A model generated the notes under the pieces. It was not told where the DNA came from, did not search any database, and saw nothing but the letters and a program-made list of their open reading frames with translations. The position numbers and the translations under genes were made by a program. From contig JBGVOD010000032.1 in the NCBI GenBank assembly GCA_045126215.1, forward strand, positions 1 through 18,477: a stretch of DNA of 18,477 nucleotides. The letters run 5' to 3'. This DNA comes from SVEL01 sp045126215. Its GTDB lineage: Bacteria > Bacillota > Clostridia > Lachnospirales > Lachnospiraceae. Position 1 is the first letter of the stretch. Every line of letters starts with the position of its first letter. This document shows positions 1 through 7,733 of the stretch, piece after piece.

Positions 1-1967
1 CGTACTATTTCTCTTTTTTAGTTCTATGCTGGACACCATTTTTTATTGGTCAGATTCTATTAAAAATCAAAGGAATGGCAACTGATCTTTACAAGTGGGA
101 GTTTGCTATCGGCTATAGTATTTTCTATGCCTTTTTACTTAGCACTACTCCTTCTCCTATTGCTTTCACATATATACTTCCATTAACAAGTTTAATGGTT
201 ATATATAAAAATCGTAAATTTATGGTTAAATGTGGTATTCTCAATGCAATTATTGTAATAGGTGCAGGAATCTATCGATACAGCCTTGGTTTTAATAGCG
301 CAGATGATTTGAAAAATTATCAGTTACAGTTATCTTGTATTATTCTATGTTATGTCTGCTATGTTATGTCCATTAAGCATTTAAATGAATCAGATGGTGC
401 AATGACAGACAGTATCAAAGCTGATCTTGACAGAGTGGTTACTACTGTTGAACAGGTAAAAGATGCCAGCAATTCTATTGTAGATGGTGTTGCCGTAGTC
501 CGTGAACTTGCTGTTGAGAACAAACATGGTGCAGATGTAGTTGTACTTGGAATGAATGAATTAACAAAAAACAATCATACTTTACAGGATCGTACTAATT
601 CTTCTATAGACAAAACATCTGAAATCAGCAAACAGGTTAAAAATGTTTCAGATCTGATTGAAAAAATGGTTGAACTCACAAAAGAATCTTGTGACCATGC
701 AAAGATAAGCTATTCTGAGCTTTCAGAAGTTATGGAAACAACTAATACAATGTCTACTCTTTCAAACGAAGTTGAAAATGTATTACGAGACTTTAAATCA
801 GAATTTGAAATGGTTAAAAATCAAACAAATACAATTGAAAGTATTTCAAGTCAAACTGACCTTCTTGCATTAAATGCATCAATTGAAGCAGCAAGAGCAG
901 GCGAAGCAGGACGTGGTTTTGCTGTTGTAGCTGAACAGATTCGTACATTAAGCACAGAGACTCAAACATCTTCCGGACAGATAAAACAGGCATTATGCAA
1001 TTTGGATGAAACTTCTGCGAAGATGACTGCTTCTATTGAAGAAACATTAAAACTTATTCTTATAACTATTGATAAGGTAATTCAAATCAATAAAAGTGTT
1101 GGAAAGATAAATGACGATTCTGCCCAACTTGGTGAACATATTAATATTATTGATGAAGCTATGAAAGAAGTTGAAACATCAAATTCACAACTCCTCTCAA
1201 ATATGAAAAGCGTTTCAAATATTGTGGGAACTATGACAGGATGCATCAATCACTCTGATACAACTACAAGAGCAATGTTAAGTAAATACGCTGAAACAGC
1301 ATCAAACATCAATAACATCGAAACCGTTGTTGAAGGATTGCTTACAGAACTTGGTGTAGGTGGATTTATGGGCATACAGGACTTTAAACCAGGCATGAAA
1401 ATATCTGTTACATTTAATAGTGATAAAGAAAATGCAACAGAATATCAGGGTGAACTCATTGAACGGAACGATAATAAACTTATTGCCCACTTTAAAAATT
1501 CTATTACTTTAATCGATAAGTCTTGTAAATTACAGGTTACTGTGGGAAATGTTATATATTGTTGGAAAAATGTAGATTTCACTACATATAAAAATGATAA
1601 AAATACTTTCCTGATTGAAGTGCATACACAACCAACCATCCATAACCGCCGTAAATACCAGCGTATGGATATATCAAACTTCTGTACAATCACTATAAAT
1701 GAAACAAAAGAAATATTTGATGGAAGACTTGACAATATCAGTGCGAATGGATTTGCCATTATTACTACTAATCCATTCTTCGTTGGTTCAAATTGTATTG
1801 GAAAAGATATTACTATTGAAATAAAAGATTTCGATATTCCTGATCAAAATATATTACATGGTCGTATTATTCGTAGTTCCAACAATTCAGGTGCTTACAT
1901 CGTAGGATGCCAGATGCCTGAAGACAACTACGCAATAATGCAGTATGTAGATAAACACATTGGTTAA
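1..1967 (+). CDS. Chemoreceptor with C-terminal PilZ domain (5' end outside window)
   Basis: A methyl-accepting chemotaxis protein that feeds the CheA/CheW signalling array and probably also reads c-di-GMP. The frame stays open to the left edge: 24 hydrophobic-rich codons precede the ATG at 75, that ATG has no good ribosome site, and the codon at the edge is cut. The true start is therefore upstream. Numbering from the ATG at 75: several membrane helices up to about residue 100, with no extracellular sensor domain visible; then a long cytoplasmic coiled coil; then the conserved hairpin tip at about 255-295, containing QTDLLALNASIEAARAGE and GRGFAVVAEQIR; then a YcgR-N-like segment at about 436-520; then PilZ with RRKYQR (R526, R530) and NISANG (554-559). 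RxxxR and (D/N)xSxxG are the known c-di-GMP-binding motifs of PilZ. The MCP and PilZ calls are firm; the sensed ligand is unknown. Confidence 0.93.
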   Translation, partial: YYFSFLVLCWTPFFIGQILLKIKGMATDLYKWEFAIGYSIFYAFLLSTTPSPIAFTYILPLTSLMVIYKNRKFMVKCGILNAIIVIGAGIYRYSLGFNSADDLKNYQLQLSCIILCYVCYVMSIKHLNESDGAMTDSIKADLDRVVTTVEQVKDASNSIVDGVAVVRELAVENKHGADVVVLGMNELTKNNHTLQDRTNSSIDKTSEISKQVKNVSDLIEKMVELTKESCDHAKISYSELSEVMETTNTMSTLSNEVENVLRDFKSEFEMVKNQTNTIESISSQTDLLALNASIEAARAGEAGRGFAVVAEQIRTLSTETQTSSGQIKQALCNLDETSAKMTASIEETLKLILITIDKVIQINKSVGKINDDSAQLGEHINIIDEAMKEVETSNSQLLSNMKSVSNIVGTMTGCINHSDTTTRAMLSKYAETASNINNIETVVEGLLTELGVGGFMGIQDFKPGMKISVTFNSDKENATEYQGELIERNDNKLIAHFKNSITLIDKSCKLQVTVGNVIYCWKNVDFTTYKNDKNTFLIEVHTQPTIHNRRKYQRMDISNFCTITINETKEIFDGRLDNISANGFAIITTNPFFVGSNCIGKDITIEIKDFDIPDQNILHGRIIRSSNNSGAYIVGCQMPEDNYAIMQYVDKHIG

Positions 1968-1971
1968 AGCA

Positions 1972-2008
1972 AAAAATATGCCCTGCTAAAATAGCGGGGC
2001 ATATTTTT
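1972..2008. terminator. Bidirectional intrinsic terminator
   Basis: Two 17-base arms (1972-1988 and 1992-2008) with an AAA loop pair throughout, apart from one G-U type position. A-rich and T-rich flanks give a U tract in both directions. It sits between the convergent chemoreceptor gene and the ABC ATPase gene and can end both transcripts. Confidence 0.88.
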
Positions 2009-2017
2009 AATAAAAAC

Positions 2018-2650
2018 TTAACCTATTAGTCTTCCTTTATCAATTCTCCATATCTGGTCACACAGTAAATCTAAATCCTCTTTTGAATGCGATGCAATCA
2101 ATACTATCTTTCCCTGCTCTTTTTGAGATTTAAGAAAATTTCTAAACCATTCTATTCCATCTTCATCAAGTCCATTAGTTGGTTCGTCCAAAATAAGTAT
2201 GTCCGGTTTTTCCATAACAGCCTGTGCAATGGCAAGTCTTTGTCTCATTCCAAGACTATATTTTCCAACCTTTTTCTTATTTTTATAGTCAAGGCCAACA
2301 ATATCCATTGCATTACATATATCTTCTTTTTTTGCTATCCCCTTTATTCCTGCAAGAAGCTTTAAATTTTCATACCCACTAGTATATGTAAAAAAGCCTG
2401 GTTCTTCTATTATTATTCCTGCATTTGGTAAAAAGTCTATATCTTTGCCAATTCGTTTACCACAAACTGTGATGGTTCCTGAAGTAGTTTTCATAAAACC
2501 ACATATACATTTCATAAGCACGGTCTTTCCTGAACCATTTCTTCCACGAAGCCCATATATTTTGCCTTTTTCCATAGATATGCTTATATCATCGAGTATT
2601 TTAACATTTTTTATCTGAACAGATACCTTATCAACTATAATTTCCTGCAT
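2018..2650 (-). CDS. ABC transporter ATP-binding protein, BcrA-like
   Basis: The cytoplasmic ATPase that powers the two membrane proteins encoded just upstream. It has Walker A GRNGSGKT (36-43), IEEPGF in place of a Q-loop glutamine (81-86, common in bacitracin/lantibiotic-type ATPases), signature YSLGMRQR (131-138), Walker B ILILDEP with catalytic E156, and the H-loop histidine H188. At 210 residues it is a bare nucleotide-binding domain without the extra C-terminal tail that many BcrA proteins have. The start is preceded by AGAGGAAA. It overlaps the end of the upstream permease gene by 16 bases, which suggests translational coupling. It is the last gene of the operon. The family assignment is firm. 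The substrate is unknown: export of, or immunity to, the small secreted protein is only a guess from context. Confidence 0.93.
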   Translation of the reverse strand: MQEIIVDKVSVQIKNVKILDDISISMEKGKIYGLRGRNGSGKTVLMKCICGFMKTTSGTITVCGKRIGKDIDFLPNAGIIIEEPGFFTYTSGYENLKLLAGIKGIAKKEDICNAMDIVGLDYKNKKKVGKYSLGMRQRLAIAQAVMEKPDILILDEPTNGLDEDGIEWFRNFLKSQKEQGKIVLIASHSKEDLDLLCDQIWRIDKGRLIG

Positions 2651-3480
2651 ATATTTCCTCTTTTCATTCCAATATAAGATATAAAAATTATGACTAATAT
2701 CAATATAACAAAGTATTCATAAGAATACCCCATACTCTTATAACTTTTATCTGCAAACTCATAAAAATGTCCACCTACTACTGCATTTGCAGATGGAAAC
2801 ACCCATTTCGCATCTATATTTATCGCTCTAAATGTCGCACCAACTCCCGTAATTACAAGGCATACAGCAAATGATAAATATCTTCTTGCATATATCTTTC
2901 CACACATCAGCAACATACTTAAAAGTATCATGCTAAGAAGGGATAATGTGAAAGTATATACCATTGCAGTCATTGGTGTCATCTGATTATAAATATCTCC
3001 TGATATAAGAGATGTTACATCCGAACCAGCTTTTTCAGGAAACTTAAGATAATACTGTGTAATTACCTCGCTCCATGTGTTTTTATATTCCAAATATCCA
3101 AAGCATGATATAAATGACGAAATAAAAAGGCATATTTGTATTGTAACACCACACATAACAGATAAAATAAATTGCGAAAAAATCCATTCTTTTTTACCCA
3201 TTCTTGATATCGCCCACATATAGCTTCCTTTCATAATAGGAAAGTCTGCCATCATTACTAAATAAAAGATAGGTGTAACAAGTATTACAACATATGAATT
3301 ACACAATGCAATATATGGTTCAAATATCTGCATATTGATATCCATATCTTTAGCATGTTCGCATAAAAATTGTCCAACAGATTCTCTCGCAAATATTATA
3401 AGTGCAATAAGTAATACAATTCTAGGATTAAACAACCAACGCTTATATTCGGCAAACGCCATTCTGACACTAGACACCAT
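2635..3480 (-). CDS. ABC-2-type permease (second of pair)
   Basis: A membrane subunit of about 281 residues with roughly six hydrophobic helices and a large hydrophilic loop between helices 3 and 4. This matches the plan of ABC-2 permeases paired with BcrA-type ATPases. I chose the ATG at 3480, which overlaps the upstream stop as TAATG and lies 9 bases after a GGAGG. The ATG two codons earlier, at 3486, is only 3 bases from that GGAGG. The one-base overlap upstream and the 16-base overlap downstream show tightly coupled translation with the other permease and the ATPase. No strong sequence motif identifies the substrate. The permease class is inferred from topology and neighbours. Confidence 0.8.
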   Translation of the reverse strand: MVSSVRMAFAEYKRWLFNPRIVLLIALIIFARESVGQFLCEHAKDMDINMQIFEPYIALCNSYVVILVTPIFYLVMMADFPIMKGSYMWAISRMGKKEWIFSQFILSVMCGVTIQICLFISSFISCFGYLEYKNTWSEVITQYYLKFPEKAGSDVTSLISGDIYNQMTPMTAMVYTFTLSLLSMILLSMLLMCGKIYARRYLSFAVCLVITGVGATFRAINIDAKWVFPSANAVVGGHFYEFADKSYKSMGYSYEYFVILILVIIFISYIGMKRGNICRKL

Positions 3481-4385
3481 TAGCATTCACCTCCACAATC
3501 TGTCTGACATTGTAATCTAAACCTGTATATACCGATTGCCACAATCCATACTATCAAAACACTTAACAGTATCCACCATGTCTTAACATTCTGTCTCCAA
3601 AAGAACGTATACATTCCGGTATCCAAATACTCATTAACAAAATTATATATTGATTCATATTTTCCAGTTTCCCAATATGAACTTCTTATACTATTACATA
3701 ATGATACCTGAACATACCCAATAAAAAATGGTAAACAAACACACAAATATATACTTGAACAAAATGATGCGACAATAAAGGCAATTGAACCACAGAAACT
3801 ACCATAAAGAAACATTCCTGCAATTTGCAAAAAATATATTGAGTTCATACCAAACATATTATATATAGACGTTGTGCTACCATCAGCGTTTGTAAAGTAC
3901 ATCAACACATTCATTTCATACCTTTCTCCTTCTGATACATCAGGAAACAAAGTACAAACAAATATCAGAAGAATAACAGCCGAAATCACAAATGCTATTC
4001 CACTCATAATAAATGCTGCTGTAGCTTTCGATATAACACTGCAATTTTTTCCACATCTAAAAATATTATATCTTTTGACATTATTCTTCTTTTCCTGACA
4101 TAAGCAACCCGTAAAACATAATGCTGATATTGCAGCCGCATACATCATAAGAGACGAATGTGTGAGAGTAACAAACACATTCTGTCTTGTAATCCCCATT
4201 TCATAATATTTTGAAGAATCAATATTAAATATCACACTAATAATATTATATGATTTTCCTGTATTGTCTGTATATATACCATATGTCATCATCAAAATTA
4301 ATGAAAATATAATTGCTAACCAGAAACCTGCACTTGTTACTATTTTTTTTATCTCCTGTAAAGTACTTCTAAAAAACAAGACCAT
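3480..4385 (-). CDS. ABC-2-type permease (first of pair)
   Basis: A 301-residue membrane protein with an N-terminal helix (about 19-37), a hydrophilic loop, and then about five more helices. The final helix is followed by a short Cys-rich basic tail. It probably forms a heterodimer with the permease encoded immediately downstream. It starts 9 bases after the stop of the PepSY-like gene, with only a weak ribosome site (TAGGT), so coupling to the upstream gene is likely. It resembles the downstream permease in size and layout but not closely in sequence, so a recent duplication is unlikely. Function is assigned from topology and operon context. Confidence 0.78.
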   Translation of the reverse strand: MVLFFRSTLQEIKKIVTSAGFWLAIIFSLILMMTYGIYTDNTGKSYNIISVIFNIDSSKYYEMGITRQNVFVTLTHSSLMMYAAAISALCFTGCLCQEKKNNVKRYNIFRCGKNCSVISKATAAFIMSGIAFVISAVILLIFVCTLFPDVSEGERYEMNVLMYFTNADGSTTSIYNMFGMNSIYFLQIAGMFLYGSFCGSIAFIVASFCSSIYLCVCLPFFIGYVQVSLCNSIRSSYWETGKYESIYNFVNEYLDTGMYTFFWRQNVKTWWILLSVLIVWIVAIGIYRFRLQCQTDCGGEC

Positions 4386-4394
4386 ATATCTTAC

Positions 4395-5606
4395 CTACTT
4401 AACTGTATTACCAGTTGTTTCCCCTGTATTTAAATCAACATATACATATGTAGTACTCTTGTCCGTTTCATTTTCAGCTGTAAATAACCAATATGGTACA
4501 GCCTCTAAATAATCTACATCTTTATCATAAAATAATCTATATTCTATAGATACTCCCTTTACCTTGAATACCGTTTGATTTGCAAGAAATTCTGATACCT
4601 TTGATACCGCACTTTCAAATGACACTATATCAATATATTTCTCTTTTTCTTCAACTTTTGAATATGTATTCATAATTCCTAAAAATACATCTACACTACC
4701 ACTTTCAATCATAAATGCTTCTGCCATAATACCAGTTTCATTTCCCATCATCGATGACGTAGCTCTACCTGATCTAATAACTTTAAAATTAATATTGTCA
4801 TATGAAAATGTTCTATCTGCATGATATACATATATATCCTCATCTGGTATCTTATATACATCAATTGACACAACACTATTTTTAATATTTACATCGCTAT
4901 TATCTATAATAGTGATCTGATCAAAATACTCTTCTATCTCTTTTTTTGCTTCTTCAATACTTTTTTCGCCATCTAACAACTTGTATTTATCTGACAAATC
5001 ATCAGTAGCACAGATATATGATTTCACATATGTAAAATCTTCATCTCCTATAAATGCATTGTGTGCATTCACATATTTTCCTATCTTTCCTTTTGTTGCA
5101 TAAATACAATTCATATTTATTTCTACTTCTTTGAAGTTATCATAATCAGAATATATTAAAGGAGGGCACACGTCATAAATTGACAACCTTTCATAATCGT
5201 CCGCTACTATCTTTGCCTTATCTGTGTCTGATTCCGTCACATCATAAAAATATACATTTTCGAAAACAAAATCATTTCCTATAATTTTTTTCAATATTTC
5301 TACTAATTTAGAAATATTTTCCTTTGTTGGTGACACTTGACTTATTGTTTCAGGGTAAACATATAAAGAATGTATTTCATCAGTTTCTGGCACATTTATA
5401 GTTTTGCACTCAAAATTCAGATTGCTATACTGTTCAATATCTTTACCGGACAGATATTCTTCCGCTTCACTTCTTACTTTTGATATCTGAGTTTTATCCT
5501 TATTTTCAGTATTATCATCCCCTTCTTCTCCACATAAAACAAGTAGTAATACAAATATGGAAACTAATACAAAGCATATAAAAAATGATTTTGTTTTCTT
5601 TTTCAT
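4395..5606 (-). CDS. Exported PepSY-like protein, possible lipoprotein
   Basis: A 403-residue protein with a basic N-terminus (MKKKTK), a hydrophobic stretch (8-24) and a cysteine (C25) followed by GEEGDD. This could be a signal-anchor or a poor lipobox (LVLC is not a classic lipobox). The rest is acidic and hydrophilic and should lie outside the membrane. The last 30 or so residues (WLFTAENETD, then YVYVDLNTGETTG) look like the closing strands of a PepSY-type domain. Such domains occur in extracellular regulators and peptidase inhibitors. It begins 15 bases after the small secreted gene, with ribosome site AGAGGAG, and precedes the ABC genes. A partner of the transporter or of the secreted protein is plausible but not shown. 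Confidence 0.72.
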   Translation of the reverse strand: MKKKTKSFFICFVLVSIFVLLLVLCGEEGDDNTENKDKTQISKVRSEAEEYLSGKDIEQYSNLNFECKTINVPETDEIHSLYVYPETISQVSPTKENISKLVEILKKIIGNDFVFENVYFYDVTESDTDKAKIVADDYERLSIYDVCPPLIYSDYDNFKEVEINMNCIYATKGKIGKYVNAHNAFIGDEDFTYVKSYICATDDLSDKYKLLDGEKSIEEAKKEIEEYFDQITIIDNSDVNIKNSVVSIDVYKIPDEDIYVYHADRTFSYDNINFKVIRSGRATSSMMGNETGIMAEAFMIESGSVDVFLGIMNTYSKVEEKEKYIDIVSFESAVSKVSEFLANQTVFKVKGVSIEYRLFYDKDVDYLEAVPYWLFTAENETDKSTTYVYVDLNTGETTGNTVK

Positions 5607-5621
5607 TTATCTCTCTCCTCT

Positions 5622-6038
5622 TTACTGTACAATCTTCATTTTACCACCATAATAAGTTACATAATTTTCATAAGTTAATTCAATTCCCAGAATAGCATAT
5701 GGATTTGTAGATGTTGTTTGCACATTTGAAACTTTAAAATACTTCGTACCAACTGCTGTCATATAATTTGAAACATTATTAAGCATAATAATATCACAAT
5801 TAGAACCGAAAAGTCTTACTGTACTATAACTTCCTGGTGTAACACTAGAAACAACCCAAGAATAGTTTTTTGTAGAAACATACATAGGTACATAACAATT
5901 TTTTGTTACATTTCCAGGATTATATGCTGATACATGCCAATCTTGATTATCATATGCAGCAAATGCATCAAAATTTAACCCCATAACACACACAACTACA
6001 GATAACAATACAACAAATTTTTTAATCTTTTTACACAT
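5622..6038 (-). CDS. Small secreted protein, unknown family
   Basis: A 138-residue precursor with a clear signal peptide: basic MCKKIKK, a hydrophobic core at 8-20, and likely cleavage after AFA or AFAA (27-28). The mature part is about 110 residues, rich in Tyr, Val, Ser, Thr and Asn, and probably all beta. It has exactly two cysteines (C48 and C81), which could form a disulfide. It is the first gene of the operon, with a strong ribosome site (AGGAGG), its own operator-bearing promoter and a long leader. Its position ahead of a PepSY-like protein and a BcrA-type ABC transporter is like that of secreted bacteriocins or signal proteins. I do not recognise the family and assign no function. Confidence 0.75.
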   Translation of the reverse strand: MCKKIKKFVVLLSVVVCVMGLNFDAFAAYDNQDWHVSAYNPGNVTKNCYVPMYVSTKNYSWVVSSVTPGSYSTVRLFGSNCDIIMLNNVSNYMTAVGTKYFKVSNVQTTSTNPYAILGIELTYENYVTYYGGKMKIVQ

Positions 6039-6113
6039 ACTTTTTCCTCCTAAAAAAATAATATCATTTTTACCGTTTTACTGTTTAAAACAAATTTTTT
6101 TACTAGTTTTAAT

Positions 6114-6125
6114 TCACCTCCTTTT
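6114..6125 (-). promoter_or_regulatory. Orphan Shine-Dalgarno in leader (STAB-SD-like)
   Basis: The minus strand reads AAAAGGAGGTGA, a near-complete match to the 16S 3' end, about 76 bases before the start codon of the small secreted gene, which has its own AGGAGG. No ATG, GTG or TTG follows at usable distance. In Bacillus, such orphan sites in a leader bind ribosomes and stabilise the message (cry3A STAB-SD). The same role here is inferred. Confidence 0.45.
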
Positions 6126-6161
6126 TTAGTTATATTAAAACACCCCTCTTATAAAGATAAG

Positions 6162-6191
6162 ATTATCTCTCTATATATTATTTTTCTATAT
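6162..6191 (-). promoter_or_regulatory. Promoter of the secreted-protein/ABC operon
   Basis: Read on the minus strand: TATAGA at 6190-6185 as a poor -35, a 17-base spacer, and GATAAT at 6167-6162 as -10. The same TATAGA-17-(T/G)(A/G)TAAT layout follows the second operator copy at 10696, at the same distance. The weak -35 next to an upstream operator suggests activation by a bound regulator. The -10 lies within the palindrome AGATAATCTTATCT. Predicted only. Confidence 0.5.
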
Positions 6192-6195
6192 ATTT

Positions 6196-6215
6196 TTTTC
6201 GTACTTTTTTGTACA
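6196..6215. promoter_or_regulatory. Putative operator, copy 1 (tandem GTAC boxes)
   Basis: ttttcgtacttttttgtaca, identical over all 20 bases to the copy at 10677-10696. It has two GTAC half-sites 10 bp apart, one helical turn. On the minus strand it lies just upstream of the -35 of the secreted-protein operon. On the plus strand its second half-site overlaps a -35 of the regulator gene. It is the likely binding site of the Spo0A-like regulator encoded next to it. Confidence 0.65.
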
Positions 6216-6260
6216 ATTTTCTATATTTTTATATAATTCTTTTCTCTTTTTTGATATAAT
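6209..6260 (+). promoter_or_regulatory. Promoters of the response-regulator gene
   Basis: Two candidates. P1 has TTGTAC at 6209-6214, a 17-base spacer and TATAAT at 6232-6237; its -35 is part of the operator, so bound regulator would act on its own gene. P2 has an extended -10, TGaTATAAT, at 6252-6260 and no clear -35. Both lie within 80 bases of the start codon at 6288. Confidence 0.5.
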
Positions 6261-6287
6261 TATTTTAAATAATTTTAAGGAGTAACT

Positions 6288-7064
6288 ATGAGTAACTTAT
6301 CTGTATACATTATTGAAGATGATAAAATGATCATTGAAAAATTCAAAGATAGTATAAAAGAAAAAGATGACATCATATTAATCGGCTATTCTAATGATGC
6401 TTCTGTTGCCACAAATGAAATATTATCCTTTAGACCCGATGTTGTAATTGCAGATCTTGAATTACATTTAGGAAAAGGAAGTGGTTTAGATGTATTATCA
6501 AATATATCATCTTCAGATTTATCGAAAAAACCTTATATAATGGTTACAACTAATAACTCAAGTCAAAAAACTTACGAATATGCGAGACAACTAGGTGCTG
6601 ATTATATTTTGTACAAGCATCAGTCTGACTACTCAGAAGAATATGTTATATCATTTATTTTGCAATTAAAGGATATTATAAATTCTTCAAATATGTCTTT
6701 ATCTGCTAATATAAAGTGTAATAACGACACAATAAAATATCAATCTGCTATACGTTCAAACATTATTCATAGTTTAAATTCACTTAATTTTTCAAATAAG
6801 CATAATGGATATACATATCTGATAGATGCAATTGAACTAATCATCCAAGGTGATTCAAACAATTATGAAGACATCTTGTCTCGAAAATATAAGAAAACAA
6901 AACAGGCAATAGTACATGATATGAAATATGCTATTGATTATGCGTGGAAAACAGCTAATCAAGATGACCTTTTTTCAATATATACCGCCAGAATATCTCG
7001 TTCTGACGGTACACCTACTGTTCTAGAATTTATTTACTTCTTTGCAAATAAATTCAAGAATTAA
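6288..7064 (+). CDS. Response regulator with Spo0A-like DNA-binding domain
   Basis: A 258-residue two-component regulator. The receiver domain (1-128) has acidic residues E10, D11 and D12, phospho-acceptor D56, T87/T88 and K110. The output domain (about 155-258) follows the Spo0A C-terminal pattern: LNxxxKHxGYxYLxxAIEL, then KYKKTxxAIxHxxxYAIDYAW, then GTPTVLEFIYFFANK, matching the Spo0A regions GYLYLREAI, RHAIEVAW and KPTNSEFIA. Residues of the presumed recognition helix differ from Spo0A (for example Val-His where Spo0A has Glu-Arg), so a different box is expected. The ribosome site AAGGAG precedes the start. It is followed by a sensor kinase rather than sporulation genes, so it is a paralogue with a local job, not Spo0A itself. 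The operator at 6196-6215 lies 73 bases upstream. Confidence 0.88.
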   Translation: MSNLSVYIIEDDKMIIEKFKDSIKEKDDIILIGYSNDASVATNEILSFRPDVVIADLELHLGKGSGLDVLSNISSSDLSKKPYIMVTTNNSSQKTYEYARQLGADYILYKHQSDYSEEYVISFILQLKDIINSSNMSLSANIKCNNDTIKYQSAIRSNIIHSLNSLNFSNKHNGYTYLIDAIELIIQGDSNNYEDILSRKYKKTKQAIVHDMKYAIDYAWKTANQDDLFSIYTARISRSDGTPTVLEFIYFFANKFKN

Positions 7065-7082
7065 CACCAAATTGATTTTATT

Positions 7083-7099
7083 TCGTAACTTTTTGTACA
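7083..7099. promoter_or_regulatory. Putative operator, copy 3 (variant)
   Basis: tcgtaactttttgtaca matches the operator copies at 6196 and 10677 at 14 of 16 core positions and keeps the outer half-site sequences and the spacing. It lies between the regulator and kinase genes, directly before the GGAG ribosome site of the kinase. There is no promoter-like -10 after it. Regulator bound here might tune or block read-through into the kinase gene. The functional call is weaker than for the other two copies. Confidence 0.35.
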
Positions 7100-7112
7100 G
7101 GAGATAAACTAT

Positions 7113-7733
7113 ATGACATCCAAAATAATAACTTATATTTTTGATTTAATAGTTGCTTTTTATTCATTTCAAAAAATATTAGGCTATAAATGCACTATAA
7201 AAAATAAAGCTACATATATTTTCTTATCAGTTGCATTAGGTTTTCCAGCCTTTTTTCTGTATACAAAGATATCTATTCTTTGTACATTATTTCTGTACTT
7301 TTCTATCGTAATAGCATGTGCATTTATTTTTGGAGTATCATTTAAAATCAGCATAAAAGCCTCGATTTTTTCACTTTCATTTTCATATTGTTCACTATTT
7401 ATCTTAACTTTAATTACTTCTCCAATGTGTGCTTTTATATTGAAATCTGGAAATACAGAAATAAAATACTATATTATAAGAACTATTCTTGGAATTTTAC
7501 AGCTTACGTTAATATATTTATTTTTTAAAATTCAAAAATTCAAAAAAGGATTTTCGTTACTTGCAACTTCAAATGTATCGAGCAACGTAGGAATTATCAT
7601 ATGTTTTATTTTTTTTAATGACAACATCTTTTTTTTCAACAAAAAACATATCCAATCCTTATTTTATGGTTTTTATAATAACAGCATCCATAATATGTAT
7701 AATTATATATCTTTGGTCAGTACAAATTCTTAA
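7113..7733 (+). CDS. Sensor kinase, N-terminal membrane half (frame-split gene)
   Basis: The start of a GHKL-type sensor kinase. It encodes five or six hydrophobic helices up to about residue 170, as in AgrC-like or bacteriocin-system kinases. The frame is lost at two runs of eight T (7609-7616 and 7629-7636). Past them the residues turn polar and non-membrane-like (KKHIQSLFYGFYNNSIHNMYN), while another frame continues the last helix and the kinase domain. Leaving out one T of the first run joins the halves into one protein of about 480 residues. The start has a GGAGA ribosome site, 48 bases after the regulator stop. The real product therefore probably continues in the next entry. The cause could be a sequencing error, a true inactivation, or slippage. 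Confidence 0.72.
   Translation: MTSKIITYIFDLIVAFYSFQKILGYKCTIKNKATYIFLSVALGFPAFFLYTKISILCTLFLYFSIVIACAFIFGVSFKISIKASIFSLSFSYCSLFILTLITSPMCAFILKSGNTEIKYYIIRTILGILQLTLIYLFFKIQKFKKGFSLLATSNVSSNVGIIICFIFFNDNIFFFNKKHIQSLFYGFYNNSIHNMYNYISLVSTNS

Noticed and set aside
5622..6038. Lactococcin 972-type bacteriocin
   Set aside because: Size and export fit loosely, but the sequence does not match what I know of that family (no cysteines there, two here), and the ABC genes are not of the 972 type.
6055..6072. Five-codon leader ORF (ATG to TAG) before the small secreted gene
   Set aside because: The only strong upstream ribosome site is about 40 bases away, and the ORF is too short and AT-biased to support.
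6196..6215. The GTAC repeats as YefM binding sites
   Set aside because: YefM motifs are spaced 12 bp; these are 10 bp apart, share T-run flanks with one another, and lie 3-7 kb from yefM next to another regulator.
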